From the NCBI RefSeq assembly GCF_902459735.1, contig NZ_CABPRV010000006.1:186001-250000 (forward strand): a stretch of DNA of 64,000 nt. Reading direction: 5' to 3'. This DNA comes from Pandoraea capi (GTDB lineage Bacteria > Pseudomonadota > Gammaproteobacteria > Burkholderiales > Burkholderiaceae). This document shows positions 34,328 to 43,378 of the stretch, piece by piece. Within the stretch, counting starts at the first letter, position 1, and the number at the start of each line of letters is the position of its first letter. Both the position numbers and the translations under genes were made by a program. Below the pieces are notes generated by a model, which was given only the letters and a program-made list of their open reading frames with translations, was not told where the DNA came from and did not search any database.

Positions 34328-34831
34328 ATGCCGTCCGCTGCCGATCTCGTGACGTCGCTGGAATTGTTGCCGCATCCGGAAGGCGGGCATTATCGGGAGA
34401 CGTATCGCGCCGGCGACACGATTTCCGCTCAGGCATTGCCGAACGGATTCTCCGGTCCACGCAGCATCTCCACCGCGATTCTTTATCTGCTCGAAGCGGG
34501 GGACTTCTCGGCGTTTCACCGCATTCGCAGCGACGAGGTGTGGCATTTTCATCTGGGCGGCACACTCTGGATTCACGAGATCGACGCCGTCGGCAAGCTC
34601 ACGACGACGCCGCTTGGCCACGATGTCGCGCATGGCGAGCATCTTCAGCACGTGGTGCGCGCCGGTCACTGGTTTGCCGCACAACCCGCACCGTCCACGC
34701 AGTACTCGCTGGTTGGCTGTACGGTAGCGCCGGGCTTTGCCTTCGAAGACTTCGAGATGGCTGATCCTGCGGCGCTTGCCGCGCAGTGGCCGGCGCATCG
34801 CGATCTGATCGCACGCCTCGGACGCGGCTGA
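34328..34831 (+). CDS. Cupin domain protein (DUF985)
   Basis: A 167-residue single-domain cupin of the DUF985 family: LLPHPEGGHYRETYR at the N-terminus, HRIRSDEVWHFHLGGTL as metal-binding motif 1, and YSLVGCTVAPGFAFEDFE near the C-terminus. The enzymatic role is undefined. AAGGAG directly upstream fixes ATG 34328. Confidence 0.87.
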   Translation: MPSAADLVTSLELLPHPEGGHYRETYRAGDTISAQALPNGFSGPRSISTAILYLLEAGDFSAFHRIRSDEVWHFHLGGTLWIHEIDAVGKLTTTPLGHDVAHGEHLQHVVRAGHWFAAQPAPSTQYSLVGCTVAPGFAFEDFEMADPAALAAQWPAHRDLIARLGRG

Positions 34832-35016
34832 GACCGCGACGTCTGCCTCGACTTCGCCCCGAAGCGATCGACCCCGCGACACTGCGTGGGCAGTGAAAAT
34901 GCAAGCGGTTGCCGTCCTGCGGCGACGCTTGCCGCCGGAGTGCGATAGCATCGGCATTACCGCATGCACCCCTGTGCACATCGTGCACACCGTATAACTT
35001 TCGGCCCTCGCTTTTC

Positions 35017-35643
35017 ATGTCCCATACTGACGACGTTCATTTCTACGACCCGGCCAAAGGCCACGGCCTGTCTCACGACCCGTTCAAGGCGATTGTCGCG
35101 CCGCGCGTGATCGGCTGGATTTCGAGCCGCGACGCGCAGGGTCAGGTGAACCTTGCGCCATACAGCTTCTTCGGTGCGTTCGCCACGTTTCCGCCGATCA
35201 TCGGTTTTTGCAGCGAGGGGTACAAGGATTCCATCGCCAACATCGAAGCCACGCGCGAGTTCGTCTGGAATCTGACGAGCAAGTCGCTGGTGGGGCAGAT
35301 GAACCAGACGTCCGCGCCCGTGCCGCATGACGTGGACGAGTTCGAGCTGGCTGGGCTGACCAAGGCCCCCGGCGTGAACGTCGATGTGCCGCACGTGGCC
35401 GAGTCGCCCGCATCCCTCGAATGCAAGCTGCTGCAAGTGGTGCGCATGCATGATCTCGACGGCAAGCCGATGAACAACTGGCTTGCGCTGGGGCAGGTGG
35501 TCGGCGTGCATATCCGCCGCGAATTCCTGCGTGAAGACGGCTTGTTCGATACCGTGAAAGCCCACCCGGTGATGCGCGCCGGCTATCTCGGCGACTACGC
35601 CGAGATCGGGCCGATGTTCGATCTGCGTCGTCCCAAAGCGTAA
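35017..35643 (+). CDS. Flavin reductase family protein
   Basis: A 208-residue FMN-binding split-barrel protein: AIVAPRVIGWISSRDAQGQVNLAPYSFFGAF is the flavin-binding start, followed by NLTSKSLVGQMN. Such proteins reduce flavins or act as flavoprotein oxidoreductases. ATG 35017 is used; nothing conserved is seen upstream in frame. Confidence 0.87.
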   Translation: MSHTDDVHFYDPAKGHGLSHDPFKAIVAPRVIGWISSRDAQGQVNLAPYSFFGAFATFPPIIGFCSEGYKDSIANIEATREFVWNLTSKSLVGQMNQTSAPVPHDVDEFELAGLTKAPGVNVDVPHVAESPASLECKLLQVVRMHDLDGKPMNNWLALGQVVGVHIRREFLREDGLFDTVKAHPVMRAGYLGDYAEIGPMFDLRRPKA

Positions 35644-36153
35644 GGAACGTTGACGGCGACGGTCTCGCTTCCGTTCGCGTCTTATCTATCTTCTCGCTGT
35701 CTCATCACGCGTTTCAGCACATCGAACGTGAAGGTGCCGCGCTTCGGCACGATACCTTCATGCGCATCACTGTCTTCACTTTCCGCAATGCGCTATTGAC
35801 GATTTCGACGCGCGAGATCGATTGACTTGTCATGCTGACGACGGGGCACGCTGCGGCGCGTTGTCGCGCGGGCTTACCCAAAGCCTAGGCGGATACCCTA
35901 ATTGCCAACCGGTCGGTCGGCTGACGCGTTCGCAATCATTTGTAAAATTTGCTGCGATGCAAAATGTTTTCGAGACGCGTATGCTTGCCACCTTCGTTGA
36001 CGCCCCCGCGCCCGGCGTCCCCTCCCGCAGGCATTGTTTTGCCTTGATTCTCGCGTTTCACGCTATGTGACACGCGCGGGGTAGGTTCGTCCCTGGCCGC
36101 GTCGACGTTGCGCATTTGCGCTCGATTTTTGTTGCGGCACACCAGGACCCCCA
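35644..36153. other. Gene-free region before nuoM
   Basis: About 500 bases without a convincing gene. A short plus-strand frame at 35822-36070 has no recognisable domain or good ribosome-binding site. The AT-richer stretch near 35935-35965 may hold the nuoM promoter. Confidence 0.5.
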
Positions 36154-37719
36154 ATGTTTCCCATCCTGTCCCTCCTGATCTGGCTTCCTATCGTGGCTGG
36201 CGCACTCGTCATGCTGCTCGGCCGCGATCGCTACCCCAATGCCGTGCGCTGGGCATCGCTTAGCGCCGGGGTGATTTCGGCGGCACCGCTCGTGCCGCTC
36301 GTGCGCGGGTTTCAGACCCATGTCTCCAGTCTGCAATTCGTCGAGCGTTTTCGCTGGATCGATTCGTTCGACGCCTCGTGGCACGTGGGTATCGATGGCA
36401 TTTCGCTGTGGCTCGTGGCGCTCACCGGGGTGACTACGATCATCGTGGTGCTGGCGTCGTGGCGCGCCGTGACCACGCGCATGAGCGCGTACTTCGGCAG
36501 TTTCCTCGTCCTCTCGGGGTTGATGCAGGGCGTGTTCTCCGCGCAGGACGGCATGCTGTTCTTCGTGTTCTTCGAAGCGACGTTGCTGCCGTTATATCTG
36601 CTCATCGGCGTGTACGGCCGGGCAAACCGCACGCGCGCGGCGGTGAAGTTCTTTTTCTTCTCGCTGACCGGCTCGCTGATGATGCTGGTCTCGATGCTCT
36701 ATCTGTACATGCAGACGCAGAGCTTCGACATGGCCCGCTGGCAGACGCTGCACCTGCCGCTCGCGGTGCAGGTCATGCTCTTCTTCGGCTTTCTCGCGGC
36801 GTTCTCCGTCAAGGTGCCGATGTGGCCCGTGCATACGTGGCTGCCGGAAGTTCACCTCGACGGGCCGACAGGCGCGGCCGTCATGCTCGGCATGCTGAAG
36901 CTGGGCGGCTACGGTTTGCTGCGCTTCAACCTCCCGCTGCTGCCGGACGCCAGTCACTTCCTCGCGCCGCTGATGGTCGTGCTGTCGCTCGTTGCGGTGA
37001 TCTACGCGAGTCTGGTGGCGCTGGTGCAAACGGATCTGCGCAAGCTGCTGGCGTACTCGGCGGTGGCGCACATGGGGCTGGTCACGCTCGGCCTGTTCCT
37101 CTTTTCCGAGATGGGCACCGACGGCGCGGTGATGCAGATGATTTCGTACGGCATCGTCTCGGGCGCCATGCTGTTGTGCACGGGCATGTTGTACGACCGC
37201 ACCGGCAGCGCCTTGATCGACGGTTACGGCGGTGTGGCGAGCACGATGCCGCGTTTCGCGACGTTCGCGATGCTGTTCTCGATGGCGAACGTCGGCATGC
37301 CGGGCACGTCGGGTTTCGTCGGCGAGTTTCTCGTGCTGATGGGCGCGATCAAGGCCAACTTCTGGATCGGTGCGCTGGCGTCGCTCACGCTGGTGCTGAG
37401 CGCGGCTTACACCTTGTGGATGTACAAGCGCGTGATCTTCGGTCGGGTGGGCAATGAGCGCGTCGCGTCGCTCAAGGATCTGAGCCGCCGCGAATTCGCG
37501 CTACTGGGCGCGATGGCGGTGATGGTGCTCGGCATCGGCCTCGATCCGAAACCGCTCACCGACGGCATCGACGCCACGGCCATTCAGGTCGTGCAGGACA
37601 TCGAGAATCATCGTCTGCCGGCGGGTGACCCGGGCAGCAGCGAGATGGCGGGGCGTCGCCATGGCGATGCGGCAGGACATGCGGCCGCAACGGTGAAGGG
37701 CTCGCGCCCGGATGCTTGA
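36154..37719 (+). CDS. nuoM: NuoM-like proton-pumping subunit (orphan)
   Basis: A 521-residue membrane protein with about 14 helices of the complex I antiporter-like family. NuoM features: WHVGIDGISLWLV, FFVFFEATLLPLYLLIGVYG (with the pumping Glu), VKVPMWPVHTWLPEVHLDGPTGAAVMLGMLKLGGYG and LLAYSAVAHMG. The C-terminal ~45 residues are hydrophilic and unusual. It stands alone, ending at a terminator, with no other nuo gene in the window, so it is a second copy or part of a different ion-translocating complex. Confidence 0.88.
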   Translation: MFPILSLLIWLPIVAGALVMLLGRDRYPNAVRWASLSAGVISAAPLVPLVRGFQTHVSSLQFVERFRWIDSFDASWHVGIDGISLWLVALTGVTTIIVVLASWRAVTTRMSAYFGSFLVLSGLMQGVFSAQDGMLFFVFFEATLLPLYLLIGVYGRANRTRAAVKFFFFSLTGSLMMLVSMLYLYMQTQSFDMARWQTLHLPLAVQVMLFFGFLAAFSVKVPMWPVHTWLPEVHLDGPTGAAVMLGMLKLGGYGLLRFNLPLLPDASHFLAPLMVVLSLVAVIYASLVALVQTDLRKLLAYSAVAHMGLVTLGLFLFSEMGTDGAVMQMISYGIVSGAMLLCTGMLYDRTGSALIDGYGGVASTMPRFATFAMLFSMANVGMPGTSGFVGEFLVLMGAIKANFWIGALASLTLVLSAAYTLWMYKRVIFGRVGNERVASLKDLSRREFALLGAMAVMVLGIGLDPKPLTDGIDATAIQVVQDIENHRLPAGDPGSSEMAGRRHGDAAGHAAATVKGSRPDA

Positions 37720-37753
37720 CGCATCGCCATGCGATGTTGACCGATGACTTGAG

Positions 37754-37785
37754 AATGGGCGCTGCGAAGCGCCCATTTTTCTTTT
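37754..37785 (+). terminator. Rho-independent terminator after nuoM
   Basis: A perfect 10-bp stem AATGGGCGCT/AGCGCCCATT (37754-37763 with 37768-37777) with a GCGA tetraloop, followed by TTTTTCTTTT. Confidence 0.9.
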
Positions 37786-37877
37786 GCTCGGCCGCGATGT
37801 CGCTTGCCACAATTCTTTAACGATCCCTCGCCAGAATGACGCTCGTGCCATGCCAGTGGCCTTTTTCTGTGTCGAGT

Positions 37878-37893
37878 TTGCACACGTGTGCAA
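37878..37893. promoter_or_regulatory. LacI-family operator upstream of sugar ABC operon
   Basis: TTGCACACGTGTGCAA is a perfect 16-bp palindrome with a central CpG, the classic LacI-family operator form, 58 bases before the binding-protein start. The LacI-type gene downstream of the same operon is its likely ligand-responsive repressor. Confidence 0.65.
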
Positions 37894-37951
37894 TCGATGT
37901 TCGGCAGAGCCGCTGGTTCCGTAATCGCCGTTAGATCCCGTGAGAGATCGC

Positions 37952-39208
37952 ATGAAACTGTTCACCCGTCTGCGCGCTGTGTCCCTTGCCGTCGCCGCTA
38001 CCGTCAGCCTGTTCACCGTGGCGACGAGCGCCGGCGCGGCCGATCTCGTGATCGCCGGTCGCGACGACATCTATGGCAAAGGCCTTACCGAGGCCGTCGC
38101 GGGCTTCAGGAAGCAGCATCCCGATGCCGACATCGAACTACTGAAGCTGCCGAATGCCAACCTTTATCAAAAGCTCAAGCTGTCGATGCGCGAGGCCACG
38201 GGTGCTTACGATCTGGTGATGATGGACGACACCTGGGCGCCGGAATTCATGGCGAACGGCTGGCTCAAGCCGCTGCCCGTCGCGCTCATCGACGCCGACA
38301 TGGTCGCCTCGACCGTTGCGCTGGGCCGGGCGCCGAACGGCAGTCTGTATGCACTGCCGGTGGTCGGTAACGTCGAGATGTTCGCGTATCGCCGCGATCT
38401 GCTTGCCAAATACAAGCTGCAAGCGCCGCGCAATTGGGACGACGTGCTCAAGATCGCGCAGACCACTGCGGCGGGCGCCGGTGTGTCGGGCGTCGTGTTC
38501 CGTGGCACGAAGGGCAATCCGGTCGTGACGGGCTTCCTGCCTATCCTGTGGGCGTACGGCGGCGACGTGATCGACGCCAACGGTCGCGCCGCCATCGATT
38601 CGCCGCAGGCGCTCGCGGCGTTGAAGATGTTTGTCTCGCTCAAGGCCTGTGCGCCGAAGGACGTCGCCGTGTACGGCGCTGCCGAAGTGCGCGATGCGCT
38701 GCAAAAGGGCGCTGCCGCGCAAGCCATCGAAGTCTGGCCGGCCTGGGTGCCGGCGCTCGACGACCCGAAGCAATCGCGCGTGGTGGGAGAAGTCGCCTTG
38801 CAGGCGCCGCCGGGACAGGTGAAGGGGCCGGCGCCGATGCTCGGCATCTGGCAGATGGCGATTCCAAAGGACGCCCGCCACGCCGCACTTGCGCAGGACT
38901 TCCTTGCGTATTTGACGTCGCGTGAGACGCAAACGCGTCTGGCGGCGATGGGTATTCCGCCGACCCGCAAGAGCGTGTTCGAAGACGCCGCGCTCGTGAA
39001 GCAGTTCCGCTGGTATCCGGATCAGCTCAAGGCGCTGGAGGCGGGGCGTGCACGTCCGCGTGTGAAGCACTGGGAGCAGATCGAGAGCCTGCTGGGCGAT
39101 GCGCTGCAACTCGTGCTGACGGGCCAGCTCACGCCGGAAGCCGCGCTGCGCCAGGCGTCGCAGAAGATCGCGCCGGTGCTTGCGGCTGCGGCCACTGCGG
39201 TCAATTAA
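37952..39208 (+). CDS. Sugar-type ABC transporter substrate-binding protein
   Basis: A 418-residue family-1 extracellular solute-binding protein. The signal peptide ends SAGAA; the mature part reads DLVIAGRDDIYGKGLTEAVAGFRKQHPDADIELL. It has YDLVMMDDTWAPEFMANGWLKPL in lobe one and ALPVVGNVEMFAYRRDL at the hinge. It belongs with sugar/polyol/glycerophosphoester importers; the ligand is unknown. It is the first gene of a three-gene transporter operon (27 bases to the permease) behind a LacI-type operator. Confidence 0.9.
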   Translation: MKLFTRLRAVSLAVAATVSLFTVATSAGAADLVIAGRDDIYGKGLTEAVAGFRKQHPDADIELLKLPNANLYQKLKLSMREATGAYDLVMMDDTWAPEFMANGWLKPLPVALIDADMVASTVALGRAPNGSLYALPVVGNVEMFAYRRDLLAKYKLQAPRNWDDVLKIAQTTAAGAGVSGVVFRGTKGNPVVTGFLPILWAYGGDVIDANGRAAIDSPQALAALKMFVSLKACAPKDVAVYGAAEVRDALQKGAAAQAIEVWPAWVPALDDPKQSRVVGEVALQAPPGQVKGPAPMLGIWQMAIPKDARHAALAQDFLAYLTSRETQTRLAAMGIPPTRKSVFEDAALVKQFRWYPDQLKALEAGRARPRVKHWEQIESLLGDALQLVLTGQLTPEAALRQASQKIAPVLAAAATAVN

Positions 39209-39235
39209 CGACGCGATACGGACTTCGACGATTCC

Positions 39236-40108
39236 ATGAATGCTGTGCGTCGCTGGCTGCCGTTGGTCTGGCTCGTTGGGCCGGCGTTACTCGTCATTGG
39301 GGTGCTGGCGCTGTACCCGGTGCTGCGAGTGCTGGCCGATTCGTTTTTCAACGTCGACTACGCGTCGGGGCGTCGGGCGTTCGCCGGGCTGGCGAACTAT
39401 CGCACGGTGCTCGCCGACGACAACTTCTCGGCCAGCTTCTTCAACACGATGCACTTCACGGTCGTGGCGTCGGTGTGTGAAGTGGTGCTCGGCGGTGCGC
39501 TGGCGTTGCTGTTCTCGCGGGCGTTTCGCGGGCGGCGCTTCGTCATGCCGCTGCTGATTCTGCCGATGATGCTCTCGACGCTGGTGTGCTCGGCGATCTG
39601 GCGAAACTGGCTGAACTTCGGTGGTTTCCTGAATGCCGGGCTCGCGAAGTTCGGGTTGCCGGGCGTGCAGTGGTTGTCCGATCCGGGACTGGCGATCTGG
39701 TCGCTCATTCTCGTCGACGTCTGGCAATGGACGCCCATGGCGTTTCTCATCATTCTCGCGGGCATTCAGTCCATCGATCCCGAACTCTACGAGGCGGCCC
39801 GCACCGATGGGGCAAGCGAGTGGCAGTGCCTGCGCGACATCACGTTGCCGCTGCTCGTGCCGCAGTTCGTGCTCGCGCTACTGCTGCGCTCGATCGATAC
39901 GTTCAAGCTGTTCGACAAGGTCTATGCGCTAACCGGCGGTGGTCCGGGCAACGCGACGCAGACGTTGTCGACCTACGTCTACGACACCGGTTTTCGATTC
40001 TTCAACGTGGGGCCGGCGAGCGCGGCATCGGTGTTGATGCTGTTAGTGGCCGCCGGGCTGGTCTCGGTGAACGTGTGGTTGTCGATCCGTAAGCCGGGGG
40101 CGCGATGA
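39236..40108 (+). CDS. Sugar ABC transporter permease (MalF/UgpA-like)
   Basis: A 290-residue permease with six predicted helices and the EAA loop DPELYEAARTDGASEWQCLRDITLP, which docks the ATPase. It pairs with the next permease, whose start overlaps its stop by four bases. Confidence 0.92.
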   Translation: MNAVRRWLPLVWLVGPALLVIGVLALYPVLRVLADSFFNVDYASGRRAFAGLANYRTVLADDNFSASFFNTMHFTVVASVCEVVLGGALALLFSRAFRGRRFVMPLLILPMMLSTLVCSAIWRNWLNFGGFLNAGLAKFGLPGVQWLSDPGLAIWSLILVDVWQWTPMAFLIILAGIQSIDPELYEAARTDGASEWQCLRDITLPLLVPQFVLALLLRSIDTFKLFDKVYALTGGGPGNATQTLSTYVYDTGFRFFNVGPASAASVLMLLVAAGLVSVNVWLSIRKPGAR

Positions 40109-41058
40109 GTCAGGCCATGAATCGCAGTGATGCACCGGTTGCCGGTGCCACTGTGCCGTGCGTGTCTGCGACGTCTGCCGTGTTCACCTCGCCGGCTTCG
40201 GTGGCTTCGGTGGCTTCGGTGGCTTCGGCGGCATTCGGCCGGACCGGGCAACGCACTGTGCTCTGGACGCTGCGCATCGCCGCGCTGGCGCTCATGCTGC
40301 TGCCGTGTGTCTGGATGCTGGGCGCGGCGTTCACGCCGTCGCTGGAGCGTCTCGACCATCCGCTCGCGCTGTGGCCGCACGCGCCGACGTTGCAGCACTT
40401 CCAGACGGTCTGGGAGAGCGGCATCGGTCGTCAGGTACTCAATTCGCTGCTGGTCAGCGCAGGCACGACGCTGCTATCGCTGACGCTGGCGTTCCCGGCG
40501 GCCTATGCGCTCGTGCGCATGCGCTTTCCGGGGCGGCTCGACGTGATGTTTCTGATGCTGGTGCTGGCCGTCAAGCTGATGCCGCCGATCACGGTCGCCG
40601 TGCCGTTGTTTTCGCTGGCGAAGACACTGCATCTGCTCGATTCGGAAGTCGGGCTGATGCTCGCCTATCAGGTCTACACGCTGCCGTTGGCGATCTGGAT
40701 GTTGCTCTCGTTCGTGCGGGAGATTCCGGTCGACTACGACGAAGCGGCGTGCATCGACGGTGCCGGGCTGTTCCAGCGGCTGGTGCACATCATGCTGCCG
40801 CTTTGCGCGCCGGGGCTGGTGGCGACTGCAATTTTCGTGCTGATCGCCGCGTGGAACGAGTTCTTGCTGGCGCTGCTGTTCGTCTCGTCGCCGAGTCGAT
40901 TTACGCTGCCTCTCGCGGTGGCGGGCTATGTGACGGAAAACGGCATCGATTGGGGGGATCTGATGAGCGTGGGCATGATCGCGTCGCTCCCCACGCTGGC
41001 CGTTGCCGGATACGTGCAGCGGTATCTGTTGCACGGGTTCTCGGGCGGACTAAAGTGA
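40105..41058 (+). CDS. Sugar ABC transporter permease (MalG/UgpE-like)
   Basis: A 317-residue permease. After a 50-residue N-terminal tail with SVA repeats come six helices and the EAA loop DYDEAACIDGAGLFQRLVHIMLP. The gene ends the transporter operon; no ATP-binding subunit is encoded here, so a shared ATPase from elsewhere must drive it. The N-terminal tail derives from a 9-bp tandem repeat (40194-40229). Confidence 0.92.
   Translation: MSQAMNRSDAPVAGATVPCVSATSAVFTSPASVASVASVASAAFGRTGQRTVLWTLRIAALALMLLPCVWMLGAAFTPSLERLDHPLALWPHAPTLQHFQTVWESGIGRQVLNSLLVSAGTTLLSLTLAFPAAYALVRMRFPGRLDVMFLMLVLAVKLMPPITVAVPLFSLAKTLHLLDSEVGLMLAYQVYTLPLAIWMLLSFVREIPVDYDEAACIDGAGLFQRLVHIMLPLCAPGLVATAIFVLIAAWNEFLLALLFVSSPSRFTLPLAVAGYVTENGIDWGDLMSVGMIASLPTLAVAGYVQRYLLHGFSGGLK
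40194..40229. repeat. 9-bp tandem array (GGCTTCGGT x3 plus one variant)
   Basis: Three perfect GGCTTCGGT units and one ending GGC, in frame within the MalG-like permease gene. They encode the Ser-Val-Ala repeats of its cytosolic tail. Confidence 0.8.
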
Positions 41059-41111
41059 TCGATAGGTGATCGATCAGTGATCCATGCGCGAAGGCGCAGG
41101 CCTGACGGTGT

Positions 41112-42140
41112 TCAGCCGCAGCTCTCGCGCACGATCGGGGTGACGGACACGACGCGTGTTCGGGAGGCGCCGGAGAACGCGTTCATCCGGTCGATGAGCA
41201 GGTCGGTCGCGGTGTCCGCCAGCGCGTAGGTGTCTTGCGCGATCGTGGTGAGCCGATAGTTGTCGTAGCCCGCGGCGGGAATGTCGTCGAAGCCCACGAT
41301 GCGAATGTCTTCCGGCACGCGTATCGAGTAATGACGGCGCGCGGTGTCGATGAAGCCGAGCGCCAGCAGGTCGGACGAGCAGAAGACGCCATCCGGGCGA
41401 GCGGTCTGGCTCAGCAGTGCGTGCGCGGCGGCGACACCGCATTCGTATGTGTCGGCCGGGGTGCTATGTGTCTCGACCGGGTGCTCGAGGGCGTCGTTGA
41501 CGGCGGCGAACTGGCGCGTGGCGCGCAGGAAGCCGGCGCAGCGCGCCTTGCCGTTGTAACTGGGTTTGGTCGGGCCGACGAAGGCCAGGCGCGTTGCACC
41601 CGCGTCGATCAGCAGGCTTGCCGCAAGTGTCGCGCCTGCGGCGTTGTCGCTGACGGCGACGTCGGCACCGGGCAGGTTGGACGCGCGGTTGATCATCACC
41701 ACGGGGATCTCGCCTTCGAGGTACTGACGGGCGAGCCCGAGCGGCGGCGAGGCCGACGTCATGATGATGCCGCCGATCCGGTAGCTCAGGAGCATGTCGA
41801 GTGATTGCTGAATCTGCACCGGATCCTCGGCGTTCACCACGATGGGGGTGAGCTTGTGGCGCCCGAGAGCGGCAATGATCTGTGCGAGGAGTTTGGCGCG
41901 GAACGGGTTTTCGAACCCTGCGGTAACGACACCGATCATGCTGCTTCGCTGCATGATCATCTCGCGGGCGATCAGATTGACCTGATAGCCAAGTGTGCGG
42001 GCGGCTTCCATCACGCGCTCTCGTGTCTCGGGCGCGATGCTGGCCGTCGGCGAGAAGGCACGCGATACGGCAGAACGCGATACGCCGGCGCGGCGCGCGA
42101 CATCGGCGGCAGTAACCCAGGACGTTTGTTTCTTCGGCAT
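41112..42140 (-). CDS. LacI family transcriptional regulator
   Basis: A 342-residue repressor: helix-turn-helix TAADVARRAGVSRSAVSRAFS with hinge ETRERVMEAARTLGYQVN, then a periplasmic-binding-protein-like sensor (SMIGVVTAGFENPF ... GIIMTSASPPLGL ... DGVFCSSDLLALGFID). It is convergent with the sugar ABC operon and divergent from the PI-PLC gene. Its likely targets are both, through the palindrome at 37878. ATG 42140 is used; eight extra upstream residues are possible. Confidence 0.92.
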   Translation of the reverse strand: MPKKQTSWVTAADVARRAGVSRSAVSRAFSPTASIAPETRERVMEAARTLGYQVNLIAREMIMQRSSMIGVVTAGFENPFRAKLLAQIIAALGRHKLTPIVVNAEDPVQIQQSLDMLLSYRIGGIIMTSASPPLGLARQYLEGEIPVVMINRASNLPGADVAVSDNAAGATLAASLLIDAGATRLAFVGPTKPSYNGKARCAGFLRATRQFAAVNDALEHPVETHSTPADTYECGVAAAHALLSQTARPDGVFCSSDLLALGFIDTARRHYSIRVPEDIRIVGFDDIPAAGYDNYRLTTIAQDTYALADTATDLLIDRMNAFSGASRTRVVSVTPIVRESCG

Positions 42141-42205
42141 GGCGTGGCGAGTTAGGGGACGCAAAGCTTGCTTCGCGCAGCGTGCCCGAAGAAAAGGGCA
42201 AAAAG

Positions 42206-43297
42206 ATGACGAACCAGCAAGACATCACCGTCACACGCGAATCTCCCTTCACGACGATGGCAGAACATGGTTTGACGACAGCAAGCACACCCAACGAAAC
42301 GGTCGGCTGGATGACGCGGCTGCCCGACGACATTGCGCTGCATCGTCTGACGTTGCCCGGTAGCCACGACACCTGTGCCTACACCGTCGACGATGCGTTG
42401 GCGAAGACGCAGGGTGCGAGTCTGGCCGTGCAGTTGGCGTGCGGCGTCCGGGTGCTCGACATTCGCTGCCGTCATGAAGACGATGTCTTTCACATCAATC
42501 ACCAGCGAATTCCGTTGGGGCTGATGTTCGACGATGTTCTGGCGACCTGTGCGGCGTTCTTCGCGAGGTATCCCGGCGAGTGCATCGTGATGTTCGTCAA
42601 GGACGAGTGCGGCGACCGGCATTGTACGCGCAGCTTTGCGCAGACCTTTGCGTCGTATGTCGAGCGCTACGCGGAACACGTTCGCTGGTTTCTGGGCGAC
42701 ACGATACCGCGTCTGGGAGATGTCAGAGGCTCGATCGTGCTGCTGCGCCGCTTTGCCAGTGCGACGCCGCTCGGCATCGATCTCACCGAATGGCCGGACA
42801 ATGCGACATTCGATATCGGGCGGGCAGGGGCATCGTTTTCGATTCAGGACGAATATCGTGTGCCGATTGAGGCCGCCATCGATTACAAGTTCCGTCAGAT
42901 CGACGCGTTGCTCTCACGCACTGAAGCGATGGCGGAGACCCGCTGGGTGATCAGTTTTTGCAGCGGCACCGGCATGGGGGCGAATCCCTTGCGCGTGGCG
43001 TGCGGCGGCGTGCGGCCCGAACAACGGGGGATCAACGACATGTTGACGGCGCGTCTCGAAGGTTATCTCGGGCCGTGCGGCACGATGATGATCGACTTCT
43101 GCGAGCGCGCGGACTGGTCGCTGGTTCGGGCGTTGGTGGCGCGCAATGTCGGAGATGTCTGCGATGCCCTTAGCGCGAGCGATGCGCGGGAGGATGGCAA
43201 CGCCGGCAACGCCGACAACACTGGCGATGCGGGTAGCGCGACGCGTTGGTGCCAGGTATCGGCGAGTGGTGAGGCTTCATGTCCGGGAACGTCGTGA
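42206..43297 (+). CDS. PI-PLC X-domain phosphodiesterase
   Basis: A 363-residue protein of the bacterial phosphatidylinositol phospholipase C (diacylglycerol-lyase) superfamily. The two acid-base histidines fit LPGSHDTCAY (His54) and FHINHQ (His96/His99); GVRVLDIRCRHEDD supplies the Arg/Asp active-site strand. No signal peptide is obvious, so it may be cytosolic or non-classically exported. It would cleave phosphoinositide or related cyclic-phosphate chemistry. AAGGG eight bases before ATG 42206 sets the start. The C-terminus has an Asn/Asp/Gly-rich tail. It is divergent from the LacI gene and followed by an inositol monophosphatase. Confidence 0.82.
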   Translation: MTNQQDITVTRESPFTTMAEHGLTTASTPNETVGWMTRLPDDIALHRLTLPGSHDTCAYTVDDALAKTQGASLAVQLACGVRVLDIRCRHEDDVFHINHQRIPLGLMFDDVLATCAAFFARYPGECIVMFVKDECGDRHCTRSFAQTFASYVERYAEHVRWFLGDTIPRLGDVRGSIVLLRRFASATPLGIDLTEWPDNATFDIGRAGASFSIQDEYRVPIEAAIDYKFRQIDALLSRTEAMAETRWVISFCSGTGMGANPLRVACGGVRPEQRGINDMLTARLEGYLGPCGTMMIDFCERADWSLVRALVARNVGDVCDALSASDAREDGNAGNADNTGDAGSATRWCQVSASGEASCPGTS

Positions 43298-43378
43298 CGC
43301 GGTGTCGCGCTCTCCAGTTTTACGTAATTTCGTCTATCAGACGGCCCGTGCGGCCGTGCTTCATCAGGATTTCGTTCC

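Noticed and set aside
35822-36070. 82-codon plus-strand frame before nuoM
   Set aside because: No ribosome-binding site or recognisable domain; composition is like non-coding sequence.
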